Part shown: positions 9,001 to 17,506 of the stretch, in pieces | How positions within the stretch are numbered: position 1 is the first letter of the stretch | Layout of the letters: each line of letters begins with the position of its first letter | Origin: Sphingomonas populi | GTDB lineage: Bacteria; Pseudomonadota; Alphaproteobacteria; Sphingomonadales; Sphingomonadaceae | Direction of reading: 5' to 3' | NCBI RefSeq assembly: GCF_004208535.1 | Contig: NZ_SGIS01000026.1 | Location: 1-64,000 of the forward strand | Length of the DNA: 64,000 bases | The notes under the pieces: generated by a model | The model's database searches: none | Seen by the model: only the letters and a program-made list of their open reading frames with translations | What the model was told of the DNA's origin: nothing | Position numbers and translations under genes: made by a program

Positions 9001-12000
9001 GTGAAGCGAGGATTGTTTCTGTTGTGTTCCGTGGCCGGCATCGGTCTGGTCAGTCCTGCGCTGGCGCAGACCGCTGGCGGAACCGCCGCACCCGTTCCAA
9101 ACGCCGACGGCCAGGCCCCCACGGATGCGGCGCAAGCGCCTCGGGGCCCTGACGGTCCGGTCATGCAAACCGCCGCGCCCGATGACGCGAACGTCGCTGA
9201 CATCGTGGTCACCGCCTCCCGCATCGGCAGGGCGGGGTTCAACGCACCAACGCCGACGGTTGTGGTCGGTGCCGCCACGCTCGAACAGCGCGCTGCCGTC
9301 AACGTCGCCGACGTGCTCAATGAAGTGCCGTCCTTCCGCCGCACCGCCGCGCCGGAATCGGGTGGCATCGGCAACGTCGGCGCCAACAACGTCGATCTGC
9401 GCGGCCTGACGCCGGTCCGCACGCTCGTGCTGCTCGATCGTCTCCGCTTGCCCGGCGTCACCGTGCCGGGCCAGACGGTCGCCGGCGTTCCCGATCTCAA
9501 CATCATCCCCACCGCGTTGATCAAGCAGGTCGATGTCGTTACCGGCGGCGCCTCGGCCGCTTACGGGTCGGACGCGGTCGCTGGCGTGGTCAACCTCCAG
9601 CTCAACACGAAGCTGCAAGGGATCAAGGCGAACGCGCAATATGGCGCGACCCGCTACAACGATGCGCGCGAATTTTACGATTCGATCGCCGCCGGCACCG
9701 GCTTCGCGGACGGCAGGGGGCATATCGTCGTCGGCGGCGAGTATCAGCACAACGACGGCACCGACCTGTTCAATGACAAGCGCGCATGGGGCCGGCAGAA
9801 CGCTGCGCTGGTGTCGCTCCCGGCCAACCGTGCCGCCGGGCTTCCGGCCAATCTGGTGGCGAACAACGTGACGTTCGGCACGCTCACCACTGGCGGACTC
9901 ATCACCCCGACGGTCGCGACCAATCCGGTCGCTTTGCGCAATCTGCAATTCGTGGTCGGGCCGAATGGCGCGACCACCACAGCGCCGTTCGACGCCGGCG
10001 CGTATCAGGGCCAGATCGCGACGCAGATGATCGGTGGTAGCAACGTCAGCCCATATCAGGTGCTGCGTGGGCCGTCCGAGCGCTACAATCTGCTCGGTCA
10101 CGTAACCTATGACTTCAGCGATCATGTGTCGGTGTGGGCGCAAGGCCTGTACTCGAACGTCTACACGCACAATGTCAGCGCGCAGATCCGTGCCGCGACC
10201 GGCGGCACCGGACCCTTCATCACAATTCGCCGCGACAACGCCTATCTCCAACAGGCGCTGACGCCGGGGCAGCTCGCGCTGGTGCCGGCGGGCGGGTTGA
10301 GCATCGGCTATCTCGGCAATGATTTCGGTCCGCCCAACCTCGATACCACCAATGAGACGACGCGCTTCGCGGGAGGCCTGAAAGGCTCCTTCGGCAGCGG
10401 TTGGCGATGGGACGTGAGCGGCAATTACGGCCGCAACAAGAGCGTTCAGCTCACCTCCAACTCCGCCATCACCGGCAATTTCAACAACGCGGTCGATGCG
10501 GTTCGCGTCACCGCCGCCAATGTCGGCGCCTCCGGGCTGCCGATCGGGTCGATCGCCTGCCGCTCGACGCTGGCGACGCCAGCCAATGGCTGCGTGCCGA
10601 TCAACATCCTCGGCCAGGCGAGCTATTCGCCTGCGGCATATGCTTATGCGTTCGGTACTTCCCGCGCACAGACGGTCAGCACGCTGCTCGAAGGATCGGC
10701 GAACATCAGCGGCGAGCCGGTATCGCTCTGGGCCGGCCCGGTCACGGTCGGCGCGGGCGTCGAGATCCGCCGCGAAACGCTCGAGACGAGCGTCGATGCG
10801 ACCAGCCAGGCCGGGCTGTTCGCCGCGCGCGTGGCGCGGAACTCGCCCCACGTCGGCCAGACCGTCAAGGAAGTGTACGGTGAGGTCATCATCCCTCTCC
10901 TGAAGGACGCATCCTTCACCAAGTCGCTCGAATTCAACGGTGCCGCGCGTTATACCAACTACACCACGTCGGGGTCGGTCGGCACCTGGAAGGTCGGCCT
11001 TACCTGGAAGCCGATTCAGGATATCCTGTTCCGCTCGACGCTGTCGCGTGACATCCGCGCGCCCTCCCTGCCGGAACTGTTCACTCCGTCGGTCGCATCA
11101 GTGCCGTCACCGCTCACCAACGGCGCCGCGACCGACGTTCGTCCGGCTTTCGCCAACCAGGCCGCCTATGCGTACAGCGCGATCACCGGCGGCTCTGCGA
11201 AGCTGACGCCTGAAATCGGGCATACCTTCACCGCTGGCGTGGTTTTCCAGCCGCGCTTCCTGAGCCGCTTCCAGGCATCGGTCGATTTCTACCGGATCAG
11301 GGTCTCGAACGCGATCGGCGCGACCTCGCCGGCGACGATCATCCAGAATTGCATCGGCACCGGCGCCGCATCGGCGAGCAATCCCTATTGCCAGCTCATC
11401 AGCTTCGCGAACGCCGATCTGGTGAACGGCGCCATCCTGAGCGTGAACGGCGCCAATGCGAACTTCGCGGAGTTCCGCACCAAGGGCCTCGATATCGCCG
11501 CCTCCTATGTGCAGCCGCTCGATGAGATCAGCGCCAAGCTGCCCGGTCGGCTGGCACTGACGGCGCAGGCCACGCACGTCATCGAATACCGCTCGTCGCT
11601 CGACGTGTCGTTGCTGTATCCGAACGGGGTCAATCGCGCCGGGCAGACCGGTGCGCTGTTCGGTGGCTCGGCTGGGTTGCCGAGTTGGCAGGTCAACGGC
11701 AACATCGATTACAAGGTTGGCCGGCTCGATCTGAACGCGCAGATCCGCCACATCAGCAAAAGTCACCAGAACAACGCGCTGATCGGCCCGGACCAGAGCG
11801 GCTACAGCCCGGCGCTGTTCAACAGCATCAGCAACAACGTGATTCCGGCGGTGACGTATGTCAACTTCGGCGCCAGCCTCAACATCGGCTCCGAGAAAGT
11901 GCGCAGCGAAGTGTATTTCGTCCTCAACAACGCGTTCGACAAGGCCCCGCCGCTGCCCGCGATCAACAACAACGCCTATTACGATCTGCTCGGTCGCGCC

Positions 12001-12030
12001 TATCGCATCGGGGTACGGTTCGGCTTTTAA
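9001..12030 (+). CDS. TonB-dependent outer-membrane receptor
   Basis: A 1009-residue TonB-dependent receptor. It has a signal peptide (1-22, ending SPALAQ), a low-complexity Ala/Pro linker, and a TonB box-like segment (ADIVVTASRI, about 66-75). A plug domain (about 80-200, with NVDLRGL and AAYGSDAVAGVVN) is followed by a 22-strand barrel ending in Phe (VRFGF). The start is GTG at 9001 behind GGGAGACGGTGT. It is divergent from the GH2-uxuA-esterase operon and convergent with the LigB-LigA pair, so its ligand could be a sugar conjugate or an aromatic compound. The plug belongs to the group of receptors lacking an N-terminal signalling domain. Confidence 0.93.
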   Translation: MKRGLFLLCSVAGIGLVSPALAQTAGGTAAPVPNADGQAPTDAAQAPRGPDGPVMQTAAPDDANVADIVVTASRIGRAGFNAPTPTVVVGAATLEQRAAVNVADVLNEVPSFRRTAAPESGGIGNVGANNVDLRGLTPVRTLVLLDRLRLPGVTVPGQTVAGVPDLNIIPTALIKQVDVVTGGASAAYGSDAVAGVVNLQLNTKLQGIKANAQYGATRYNDAREFYDSIAAGTGFADGRGHIVVGGEYQHNDGTDLFNDKRAWGRQNAALVSLPANRAAGLPANLVANNVTFGTLTTGGLITPTVATNPVALRNLQFVVGPNGATTTAPFDAGAYQGQIATQMIGGSNVSPYQVLRGPSERYNLLGHVTYDFSDHVSVWAQGLYSNVYTHNVSAQIRAATGGTGPFITIRRDNAYLQQALTPGQLALVPAGGLSIGYLGNDFGPPNLDTTNETTRFAGGLKGSFGSGWRWDVSGNYGRNKSVQLTSNSAITGNFNNAVDAVRVTAANVGASGLPIGSIACRSTLATPANGCVPINILGQASYSPAAYAYAFGTSRAQTVSTLLEGSANISGEPVSLWAGPVTVGAGVEIRRETLETSVDATSQAGLFAARVARNSPHVGQTVKEVYGEVIIPLLKDASFTKSLEFNGAARYTNYTTSGSVGTWKVGLTWKPIQDILFRSTLSRDIRAPSLPELFTPSVASVPSPLTNGAATDVRPAFANQAAYAYSAITGGSAKLTPEIGHTFTAGVVFQPRFLSRFQASVDFYRIRVSNAIGATSPATIIQNCIGTGAASASNPYCQLISFANADLVNGAILSVNGANANFAEFRTKGLDIAASYVQPLDEISAKLPGRLALTAQATHVIEYRSSLDVSLLYPNGVNRAGQTGALFGGSAGLPSWQVNGNIDYKVGRLDLNAQIRHISKSHQNNALIGPDQSGYSPALFNSISNNVIPAVTYVNFGASLNIGSEKVRSEVYFVLNNAFDKAPPLPAINNNAYYDLLGRAYRIGVRFGF

Positions 12031-12045
12031 CGATACGCAGCCTAT

Positions 12046-12074
12046 TTCGGTCGGATGGCGGACATCCGACCGAA
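12046..12074. terminator. Perfect 12-bp hairpin after the TonB receptor
   Basis: TTCGGTCGGATG-gcgga-CATCCGACCGAA starts 16 bases after the receptor stop. It lies between two convergent genes and could serve both. There is no clear T-run. Confidence 0.6.
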
Positions 12075-12196
12075 CTATGGATCGATTTGAATGCAGGAGG
12101 CTGTTTTATTGCAGATAATCTTTTGGAATGATTACATAAAATATTCAAATCCGGGGTCGCTTCAGGGCAAGTCCTGCCCTTGGGGCAGTGTTCGAC

Positions 12197-12565
12197 TCAG
12201 CGCGAACAGGGCACCTGCCGCGTGTTCATGAAGTCCTCGAAGCTCTCGCCGCGCATGATCGCGTAGACTTCGAGATTGGTGGTCTTGACGACGCGCGCCC
12301 ATTTCTCGAGCACGAAGAAATTGACGCCGTATTGGACGATGCCGAGCCAGTCGCGCGCGCGGACCAATGCCTTTTCATCGGGATTGAGGCCCGCCGCCTG
12401 CATCGCGGCTTCCTCGTCGGTCCAGAACGCCTCACGCGCCTCGGGACGGATCATGTTCCAGAAGAAGCGGTTGAAGGCGAGCGTGCGGTTGCACGTCCGC
12501 AAATCGAACACATAGGTGCCGGTCAGTTCGGCGATGCCGACGGTCTGGGGGTTCTGCGTGAACAT
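12197..12565 (-). CDS. LigA-family (alpha) subunit of an extradiol dioxygenase, gallate-dioxygenase type
   Basis: A 122-residue protein of the protocatechuate 4,5-dioxygenase alpha-subunit family, a small helical subunit that caps the active site of the LigB-type catalytic subunit. Typical segments are RTLAFNRFFWNMIRPEAR, RDWLGIVQYGVNFFVLEKW and YAIMRGESFEDFMNTR. The start ATG shares its A with the upstream LigB stop (TGATG), so the two are translated together. In gallate dioxygenases (DesB, GalA) a LigA-like domain is fused behind the LigB domain. Here the same B-then-A order is kept as two proteins. It is unusually short compared with free LigA (about 140 residues). Confidence 0.85.
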   Translation of the reverse strand: MFTQNPQTVGIAELTGTYVFDLRTCNRTLAFNRFFWNMIRPEAREAFWTDEEAAMQAAGLNPDEKALVRARDWLGIVQYGVNFFVLEKWARVVKTTNLEVYAIMRGESFEDFMNTRQVPCSR

Positions 12566-13440
12566 CAGACGAGCGCGTCTTCGGGCGTGGCGACGGCCTC
12601 GGCAACGCTTTCCTCGTACGCGACGACGGTCATCGCGGTGGTGGTGGCGAGGTAATAGTTGCGGTGGATCTCGGTCAGCCTGGGTGCGAGCGCGCCGCGC
12701 ATCGCCAGCCACATGATCTGCTCGACGCTCTCGGCGCCGCCCAGGCGGACCCAGTCGGCGTGGCGCAGACCGGTCAGCGCTTCGGGATCGTCGCGAAAGG
12801 TCTCGAGGAATTGGTGATCCCACTCGGTATTGTTGAAGCCGGTGCGCTCGCCGTGGATCTGGTGCGAGAGCCCGCCGGTGCCTACCACGACAACCTTGAG
12901 ATCGAGCGGGTAGCTCTCGACCGCGCGGCGCACCGCTTGGCCGAGCCGGAAGCAGCGGCGCGCGGTCGGCAGCGGATATTGCAGCACGTTGATCGCGATC
13001 GGCACGACCGTGCCGGGCCAGTCGGGGACATGCGGCCAGAGCAACGGCAGCGGCGAAGCAATGCCGTGGTCGATCGGCTTGTTCTGGAAGAACGCCATGT
13101 CGAACTCGTCATTGACCAGCGCCTCGCCGATATGCGCCTGAAAATCGACGTCGCCGCGAATGTCGGGGAGGCCGCGCAGTCCGGCGCCCTCATCGGCGAC
13201 GGGGAAGCGTTCGCCCACGCCGAGCGCGAAGGTCGGGTAGAGATCGAAGAACATCGTCGTCGCATGGTCGTTGTAGAAGAACAGCAGCACGTGGGGCTGC
13301 TTTTCCGCGAGCCACTTCGCGACGGGCTTGTAGCCGTCGAACAAGGGCGCCCAGGCTGGGTCCGCCTGCCGCCCCTTATCATAGGCGACCCCGATCGTCG
13401 GGACGTGCGAGGTGCCGATTCCGCCGATGATGCGTGCCAT
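12565..13440 (-). CDS. LigB-family extradiol ring-cleavage dioxygenase catalytic subunit (gallate dioxygenase-like)
   Basis: A 291-residue class III extradiol dioxygenase using a non-haem Fe(II). The ligand pattern matches LigB: His12 (GTSHVPT), His59 (YNDHATT) and Glu240 (GGAESVEQIMW), with the general-base His193 (GTGGLSHQ). The N-terminus (MARIIGGIGTSHVPTIGVAY) and the phrase LATTTAMTVVAYEE are, as I recall them, closer to gallate dioxygenases DesB/GalA than to LigB. Gallate or 3-O-methylgallate is therefore a better guess than protocatechuate. The ATG at 13440 follows AAAGGAG. It is the first gene of a two-gene minus-strand unit. Downstream 4-oxalomesaconate enzymes are not in the window. 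Confidence 0.88.
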   Translation of the reverse strand: MARIIGGIGTSHVPTIGVAYDKGRQADPAWAPLFDGYKPVAKWLAEKQPHVLLFFYNDHATTMFFDLYPTFALGVGERFPVADEGAGLRGLPDIRGDVDFQAHIGEALVNDEFDMAFFQNKPIDHGIASPLPLLWPHVPDWPGTVVPIAINVLQYPLPTARRCFRLGQAVRRAVESYPLDLKVVVVGTGGLSHQIHGERTGFNNTEWDHQFLETFRDDPEALTGLRHADWVRLGGAESVEQIMWLAMRGALAPRLTEIHRNYYLATTTAMTVVAYEESVAEAVATPEDALV

Positions 13441-13559
13441 GATCCACTCCTTTTGCGGTTAAGGGAGGCGAGGGCGCGCCGCGCTCGGTCCGTTTGACCG
13501 CCGCACTGCGGCGAAACCCTCAGTTCGCCAACGTCCGTCGCAGCCCTCGATTCGACGTA

Positions 13560-13594
13560 GGTGGCGCGAACGCGGCACACGCGTTCGCGCCACC
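13560..13594 (-). terminator. Strong 15-bp hairpin after the second TonB receptor
   Basis: Perfect 15-base arms (GGTGGCGCGAACGCG and its complement) around a 5-base loop, beginning 3 bases beyond the receptor stop in the direction of transcription. No T-run follows, but stem length and position support a terminator separating the receptor from the LigB-LigA pair. Confidence 0.7.
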
Positions 13595-13597
13595 GTC

Positions 13598-16057
13598 TCA
13601 GAACCGGAAGCCGATCGATCCGCCAATGTAGCGGTCGGCATCCTTGTTATATGTGCCGACAACGTCGTTGGGGTTGGCCGCCGTCGCCAGCAGCGAATTG
13701 TGACCGAGCGAGGTGAAGTAATGTGTGTTGAACACGTTTTTGACGAACAGCGTTGCGGTGAAGCGGTTATCGATCGGATGGAAGCCGATGCTGGCGTTGA
13801 CCAGCGCATAGGCTTTCTGGATCAGTAACGGATCCTGTTCCAGCGCCATCTGCTGCTTGCTCTGGAAGCTCATATCGACTTGCGCGAACGCGGCATAGCC
13901 GGTCGATCCGATGTTCTGGTCGAGGCGAGGGGAGACGACCACGCGATATTCGGGCGAGGACGGCAACTGGGCGTTGCGCAGGTTCTGGATCGGCGTCGCA
14001 CCCGCCGCGGTGCGATAGCACATATTTATCGGTTTCCCGGTCATGACAGCCGCGGCGGCCTGAAACTGCAGCGGGCAATTCAGGCCATCGATGTTGATCC
14101 GCGAATCGGCGAGGGTGAAGGCGGCTGCGACCGAGAAACTGCGGCTCGGACGGATATTGGCTTCCAGCTCGATACCCTTGGTGCGGGATGAACCGGCATT
14201 GGTGGTGATGAAACTGCTCGTTCCCGTAACGGGGTCAGATCGATTGGCTTGCACTTGCAAATTGGTGTAATCGGCCAGAAACGCCGCCGCGTTCAGGGTG
14301 AACTTGCCGTCAGCGGTGCGCGCTTTCAAACCGACTTCATAGGCGTTGACATGCTCGGGCGCCAGAATGGTCTGGTTCGCGAAGTCGGTAGTGGTCTCCG
14401 TGTTATAGCCGACGCCTTTGTAGCCCCGGGTATAGGTCGCATAGGTCTGCAGGTTGCGGCTGAACTCATATTGCGCGCCGGCCTTCCCCGTTACGGCGGT
14501 ATCGTTGGCGCTCTTCGAGCCGCTTGCGTTGAACTGGCCGGGAAGCGTGGCGGTGCCGGGGAAGTTCGCGGATGGAGTCCGCTGGTATCCGGTGTTGGTG
14601 CCGCGTTCGTTCTGCACGCGCAGGCCGCCGATCAGCTTAAACCCACCCGCAACGCGATATTCGAGCTGCCCGAAAGCGGCAATGCTATCTGTTATAAGAG
14701 TCGAGTCGCTCTGCGACGACTGGAATATCGGAGTTACGGGGCAGGGTTGCCCGATGATGCCGGCGGTCGCGGGGCACATCGCGCGGCGGCGTTCGAACGG
14801 TCGCTCAAGGTTGAGATGCGCGTAAAAGACACCTGCGACATAGGTGAGATTGCGATTGCCGTTCGAGCCAACCCGCAATTCCTGTGAGAATTGGCCAAGT
14901 TTAACGATTCCCTCATTGAGATCGTATGCCGAATATGGCGCGCCCCGGCCGACGAAGGGGACGGGATTGGAATTTATACGGTCGATCGGCTGGTTCACGT
15001 CCAGCGTATACCGCTGATATGCAGAAATTGAGGTTATCGTCGCCCCACCCAGATCAAGGTCTCCTTGTAGCGTATAGCTCTGTTGACTCCCGCGGACGGT
15101 TGTCTCCTCATTCTCGGTTATCTGGCGATTGTGATAGGAGGCAACCACCGGAGCGGAAAGCTGGATCACTGCGGGGGTCACCGCCGACAGCAGCGTCGAG
15201 GCGCAGCAGAGCGACGTGTCGCGCCGATAGTCCACGGTTCCCAACAGCGTCAGATTGGACGTCGGCTGCCATTCGAGCTTTCCGCGCACACCCCAGTTCT
15301 TCTCACCGTTAACGAAGCGACCCGTCGTAACGTTGTATGTCGTTCCTTGAGCGTCGTTGTAAAAGCCGGTGAGACGCGCACGCAAAGTCTCAGTCAACGG
15401 CCCGGAGACCGTGCCCTTCGCGCGATATTCGTTATGCTCGGCGATCGTGACGTCGCCGCGCCCCTCGAGCGTCCCGCTCGGTCGAGCGGTAACGACGCTG
15501 ACGACACCGGCGCTCGCGTTTGCGCCGAACAACGTGCCCTGGGGGCCGCGTAGCACCTCGATCCGTTCGATGTCAGCGAAGCTGGTGAAACCCTGCGCCT
15601 GACGCGCCTGCGGAACACCATCGATCACCGTCGCCACCGACGATTGGGTGCCGAGGCCAAACAACTGGGTGCCGACGCCGCGGATACGGATGCTCGTGTT
15701 GGTCGGGGTGGCGCCCTGATTGAACGTCAACGAGGGCACCGCCTGGGTGAGAGTGCTCGTGCTATTGATCTGGCGCGCGGCAAGTGCGTCGCCGCCGACG
15801 GCGGTCACCGCAAGCGGCACGTCCTGCAGACGCTCGGTGCGCTTCTGTGCCGTGACGACGATATCAGCGATGCCGTCGGCTTGGGCGACATTTGCTCGGC
15901 CGGGCGACGCGGATTGCATCGACGGATCGCTCGACTCGGGCGCGGGATTGCTGGTCGTGGCCGCTTGCCCGGCGACCTGCGCCTGAGCGATTCCCGCCGT
16001 CATGACGAACGTACCTGCGGCAGCTCCGGCGAGCCAGATCGACTTGTAACCCTTCAC
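13598..16057 (-). CDS. TonB-dependent receptor of the sulfated-glycan locus
   Basis: An 819-residue TonB-dependent receptor with a signal peptide (about 1-27, ending AGIAQAQ) and a TonB box-like DIVVTAQKR. The plug has LRGPQGTLFGANASAG, and the barrel ends in FRF. The sequence VVTAQKRTERLQDVPLAV places it in the large sphingomonad group of IroN/FepA-like receptors. GTG at 16057 is chosen because GGAGGAGG lies five bases upstream. A TTG at 16072 would overlap that site. A GTTTAGCGCTGCAC site 34 bases upstream is shared with the sulfatase and GH3 units, which ties this receptor to them rather than to the dioxygenase. Confidence 0.92.
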   Translation of the reverse strand: MKGYKSIWLAGAAAGTFVMTAGIAQAQVAGQAATTSNPAPESSDPSMQSASPGRANVAQADGIADIVVTAQKRTERLQDVPLAVTAVGGDALAARQINSTSTLTQAVPSLTFNQGATPTNTSIRIRGVGTQLFGLGTQSSVATVIDGVPQARQAQGFTSFADIERIEVLRGPQGTLFGANASAGVVSVVTARPSGTLEGRGDVTIAEHNEYRAKGTVSGPLTETLRARLTGFYNDAQGTTYNVTTGRFVNGEKNWGVRGKLEWQPTSNLTLLGTVDYRRDTSLCCASTLLSAVTPAVIQLSAPVVASYHNRQITENEETTVRGSQQSYTLQGDLDLGGATITSISAYQRYTLDVNQPIDRINSNPVPFVGRGAPYSAYDLNEGIVKLGQFSQELRVGSNGNRNLTYVAGVFYAHLNLERPFERRRAMCPATAGIIGQPCPVTPIFQSSQSDSTLITDSIAAFGQLEYRVAGGFKLIGGLRVQNERGTNTGYQRTPSANFPGTATLPGQFNASGSKSANDTAVTGKAGAQYEFSRNLQTYATYTRGYKGVGYNTETTTDFANQTILAPEHVNAYEVGLKARTADGKFTLNAAAFLADYTNLQVQANRSDPVTGTSSFITTNAGSSRTKGIELEANIRPSRSFSVAAAFTLADSRINIDGLNCPLQFQAAAAVMTGKPINMCYRTAAGATPIQNLRNAQLPSSPEYRVVVSPRLDQNIGSTGYAAFAQVDMSFQSKQQMALEQDPLLIQKAYALVNASIGFHPIDNRFTATLFVKNVFNTHYFTSLGHNSLLATAANPNDVVGTYNKDADRYIGGSIGFRF

Positions 16058-16090
16058 GGTATCCTCCTCCAAAAGCCCCGAACTATGCCG

Positions 16091-16104
16091 GTTTAGCGCT
16101 GCAC
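16091..16104. promoter_or_regulatory. Candidate LacI-family operator, copy 1 (GTTTAGCGCTGCAC)
   Basis: A 14-mer with an AGCGCT core, 34 bases upstream of the TonB receptor start. It matches the pattern GTNTAGCGCTNNNC also found at 18919, 20231 and, less well, 24825. Confidence 0.55.
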
Positions 16105-16163
16105 TAGACCTGCAAGCTCGTGTTTATATTGTCAACTGCAATTCGTTTATTTGTATCGAGACC

Positions 16164-17501
16164 TTACGCGTCCCCGAGTGTCTCAGTCGCACGCACACCA
16201 CGAACGCCAATCAGCAGGCAGATCAGCGCGAGTGGCGAGGCCACAGCGCAAGACATCGCGATCGCGAGATGTAGCTTGGCTGGATCATGGAAGACGTGGT
16301 CGGTTATCAGCGCGACGGCCATCGGACCAAGCACGCCCCCGATGAGGTTCACCGTCAGCATGTAGCCCGCCGACAACAATGCGCGCATCCGGTTCGGCGT
16401 CAGATCCTGCAAACTGGCGAGGCCGCCCCCGAAATTGAAGCCTGCGAAGAAGTTCATCGCTCCGATCAGCGCGAGCGCTACATACGGATTGCCGACGAGC
16501 GGGAAGGCGATGGTCACCGGTATCAGCGCGGAGAAGCCAAATATCGCCGCCACCAGATTTCCATGCTTGACGCTGCGGCGCTGCAACCAGCTTGCCGCCA
16601 CGCCGCCAGCCAGCGCGCCGGCAGTGCCGCAGAAGAAGACGATCAGCCCATAGCGATGCCCGATGTCTGCCGTACTCCAGCCGAAGCGACGCTCGAAGAA
16701 TGCCGGGATCCAAGCGCCCGTGCCGTTACCGACGAATATCATCAGCGCGAAGCCGAGGCCGATGCCAAGATACGCGCGCTTCCGCAGGCCGACATGTGCG
16801 AAGAACGCCGATAGCGGTGCCACGCGGGTTTCCAATGGGCTGCCGCGCCGCGCAGGTTCCTTGATCAGGCGCATGGCTGCGGCAAGAAGCACGCCTGGAA
16901 CGCCGAGCGCCAAAAACACCAACTGCCATCCCTTCACGGCGCCCACGAGCGGCACGACGACCATCGCGCTAGGCGGGACAACGGTTGAGAGCAGCCCCCC
17001 GATGATCAACGCCAACGCTCCGCCGACATATGTGCCCATCACATAGACGCCCATCGCCGTGGGGAGCTTTTCGCGCGGAAAATAATCGGCAAGCAGCGAA
17101 TAGGCGGCAGGCGACAGACCTGCCTCGCCCGCACCAACGCCGACGCGCGCCGCGAACAAGGCCCCATAGGAGCGCGCCATGCCACAGGTTGCGGTGGCGA
17201 TGCTCCAAACGAACACGGAGGCGGCGATGATCGTGCGGCGATTGGAGCGATCCGCGAGGCGCGCGATGGGAATACCGACCAGCACGTAGAACAGCGTGAA
17301 ACTCAGACCGTAAAGCATGCTCATCGCGGTGTCGCTGACGTGCAGGTCGCGTTTGATCGGCTGCACGAGCAAGGCCAGCGCCTGGCGGTCGACGAACGCC
17401 ATCGTATTGGCCAAAAACAATAATCCAGCGACGCTCCAGGCCGCCCGGGCAGAGGGCCATGCGGTGGGTTCGATCGATGGCCCAGGCTGGCTCTGTTCCA
17501 C
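16164..17501 (-). CDS. MFS transporter (spinster-like sugar/anion family)
   Basis: A 445-residue major facilitator with 12 predicted membrane helices. MFS motifs are visible after helix 2 (GIPIARLADRSNRRT) and around helix 4-5 (RVGVGAGEAGLSPAAYSLLADYF), the latter typical of the spinster-like group common in sphingomonads. The GTG start at 17501 lies only 5 bases after the sulfatase stop, so it is in one operon with that sulfatase and probably moves the desulfated sugar or oligosaccharide across the inner membrane. Direction and substrate are inferred from context only. Confidence 0.87.
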   Translation of the reverse strand: MEQSQPGPSIEPTAWPSARAAWSVAGLLFLANTMAFVDRQALALLVQPIKRDLHVSDTAMSMLYGLSFTLFYVLVGIPIARLADRSNRRTIIAASVFVWSIATATCGMARSYGALFAARVGVGAGEAGLSPAAYSLLADYFPREKLPTAMGVYVMGTYVGGALALIIGGLLSTVVPPSAMVVVPLVGAVKGWQLVFLALGVPGVLLAAAMRLIKEPARRGSPLETRVAPLSAFFAHVGLRKRAYLGIGLGFALMIFVGNGTGAWIPAFFERRFGWSTADIGHRYGLIVFFCGTAGALAGGVAASWLQRRSVKHGNLVAAIFGFSALIPVTIAFPLVGNPYVALALIGAMNFFAGFNFGGGLASLQDLTPNRMRALLSAGYMLTVNLIGGVLGPMAVALITDHVFHDPAKLHLAIAMSCAVASPLALICLLIGVRGVRATETLGDA

Positions 17502-17506
17502 GTCGC

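Noticed and set aside
8974-10851. A 625-codon open frame antisense to the first TonB receptor
   Set aside because: Its product is Arg/Asp/Gly-rich without any domain, and it mirrors the GC-rich third positions of the receptor gene. The receptor frame has a signal peptide, plug motifs and a terminal Phe.
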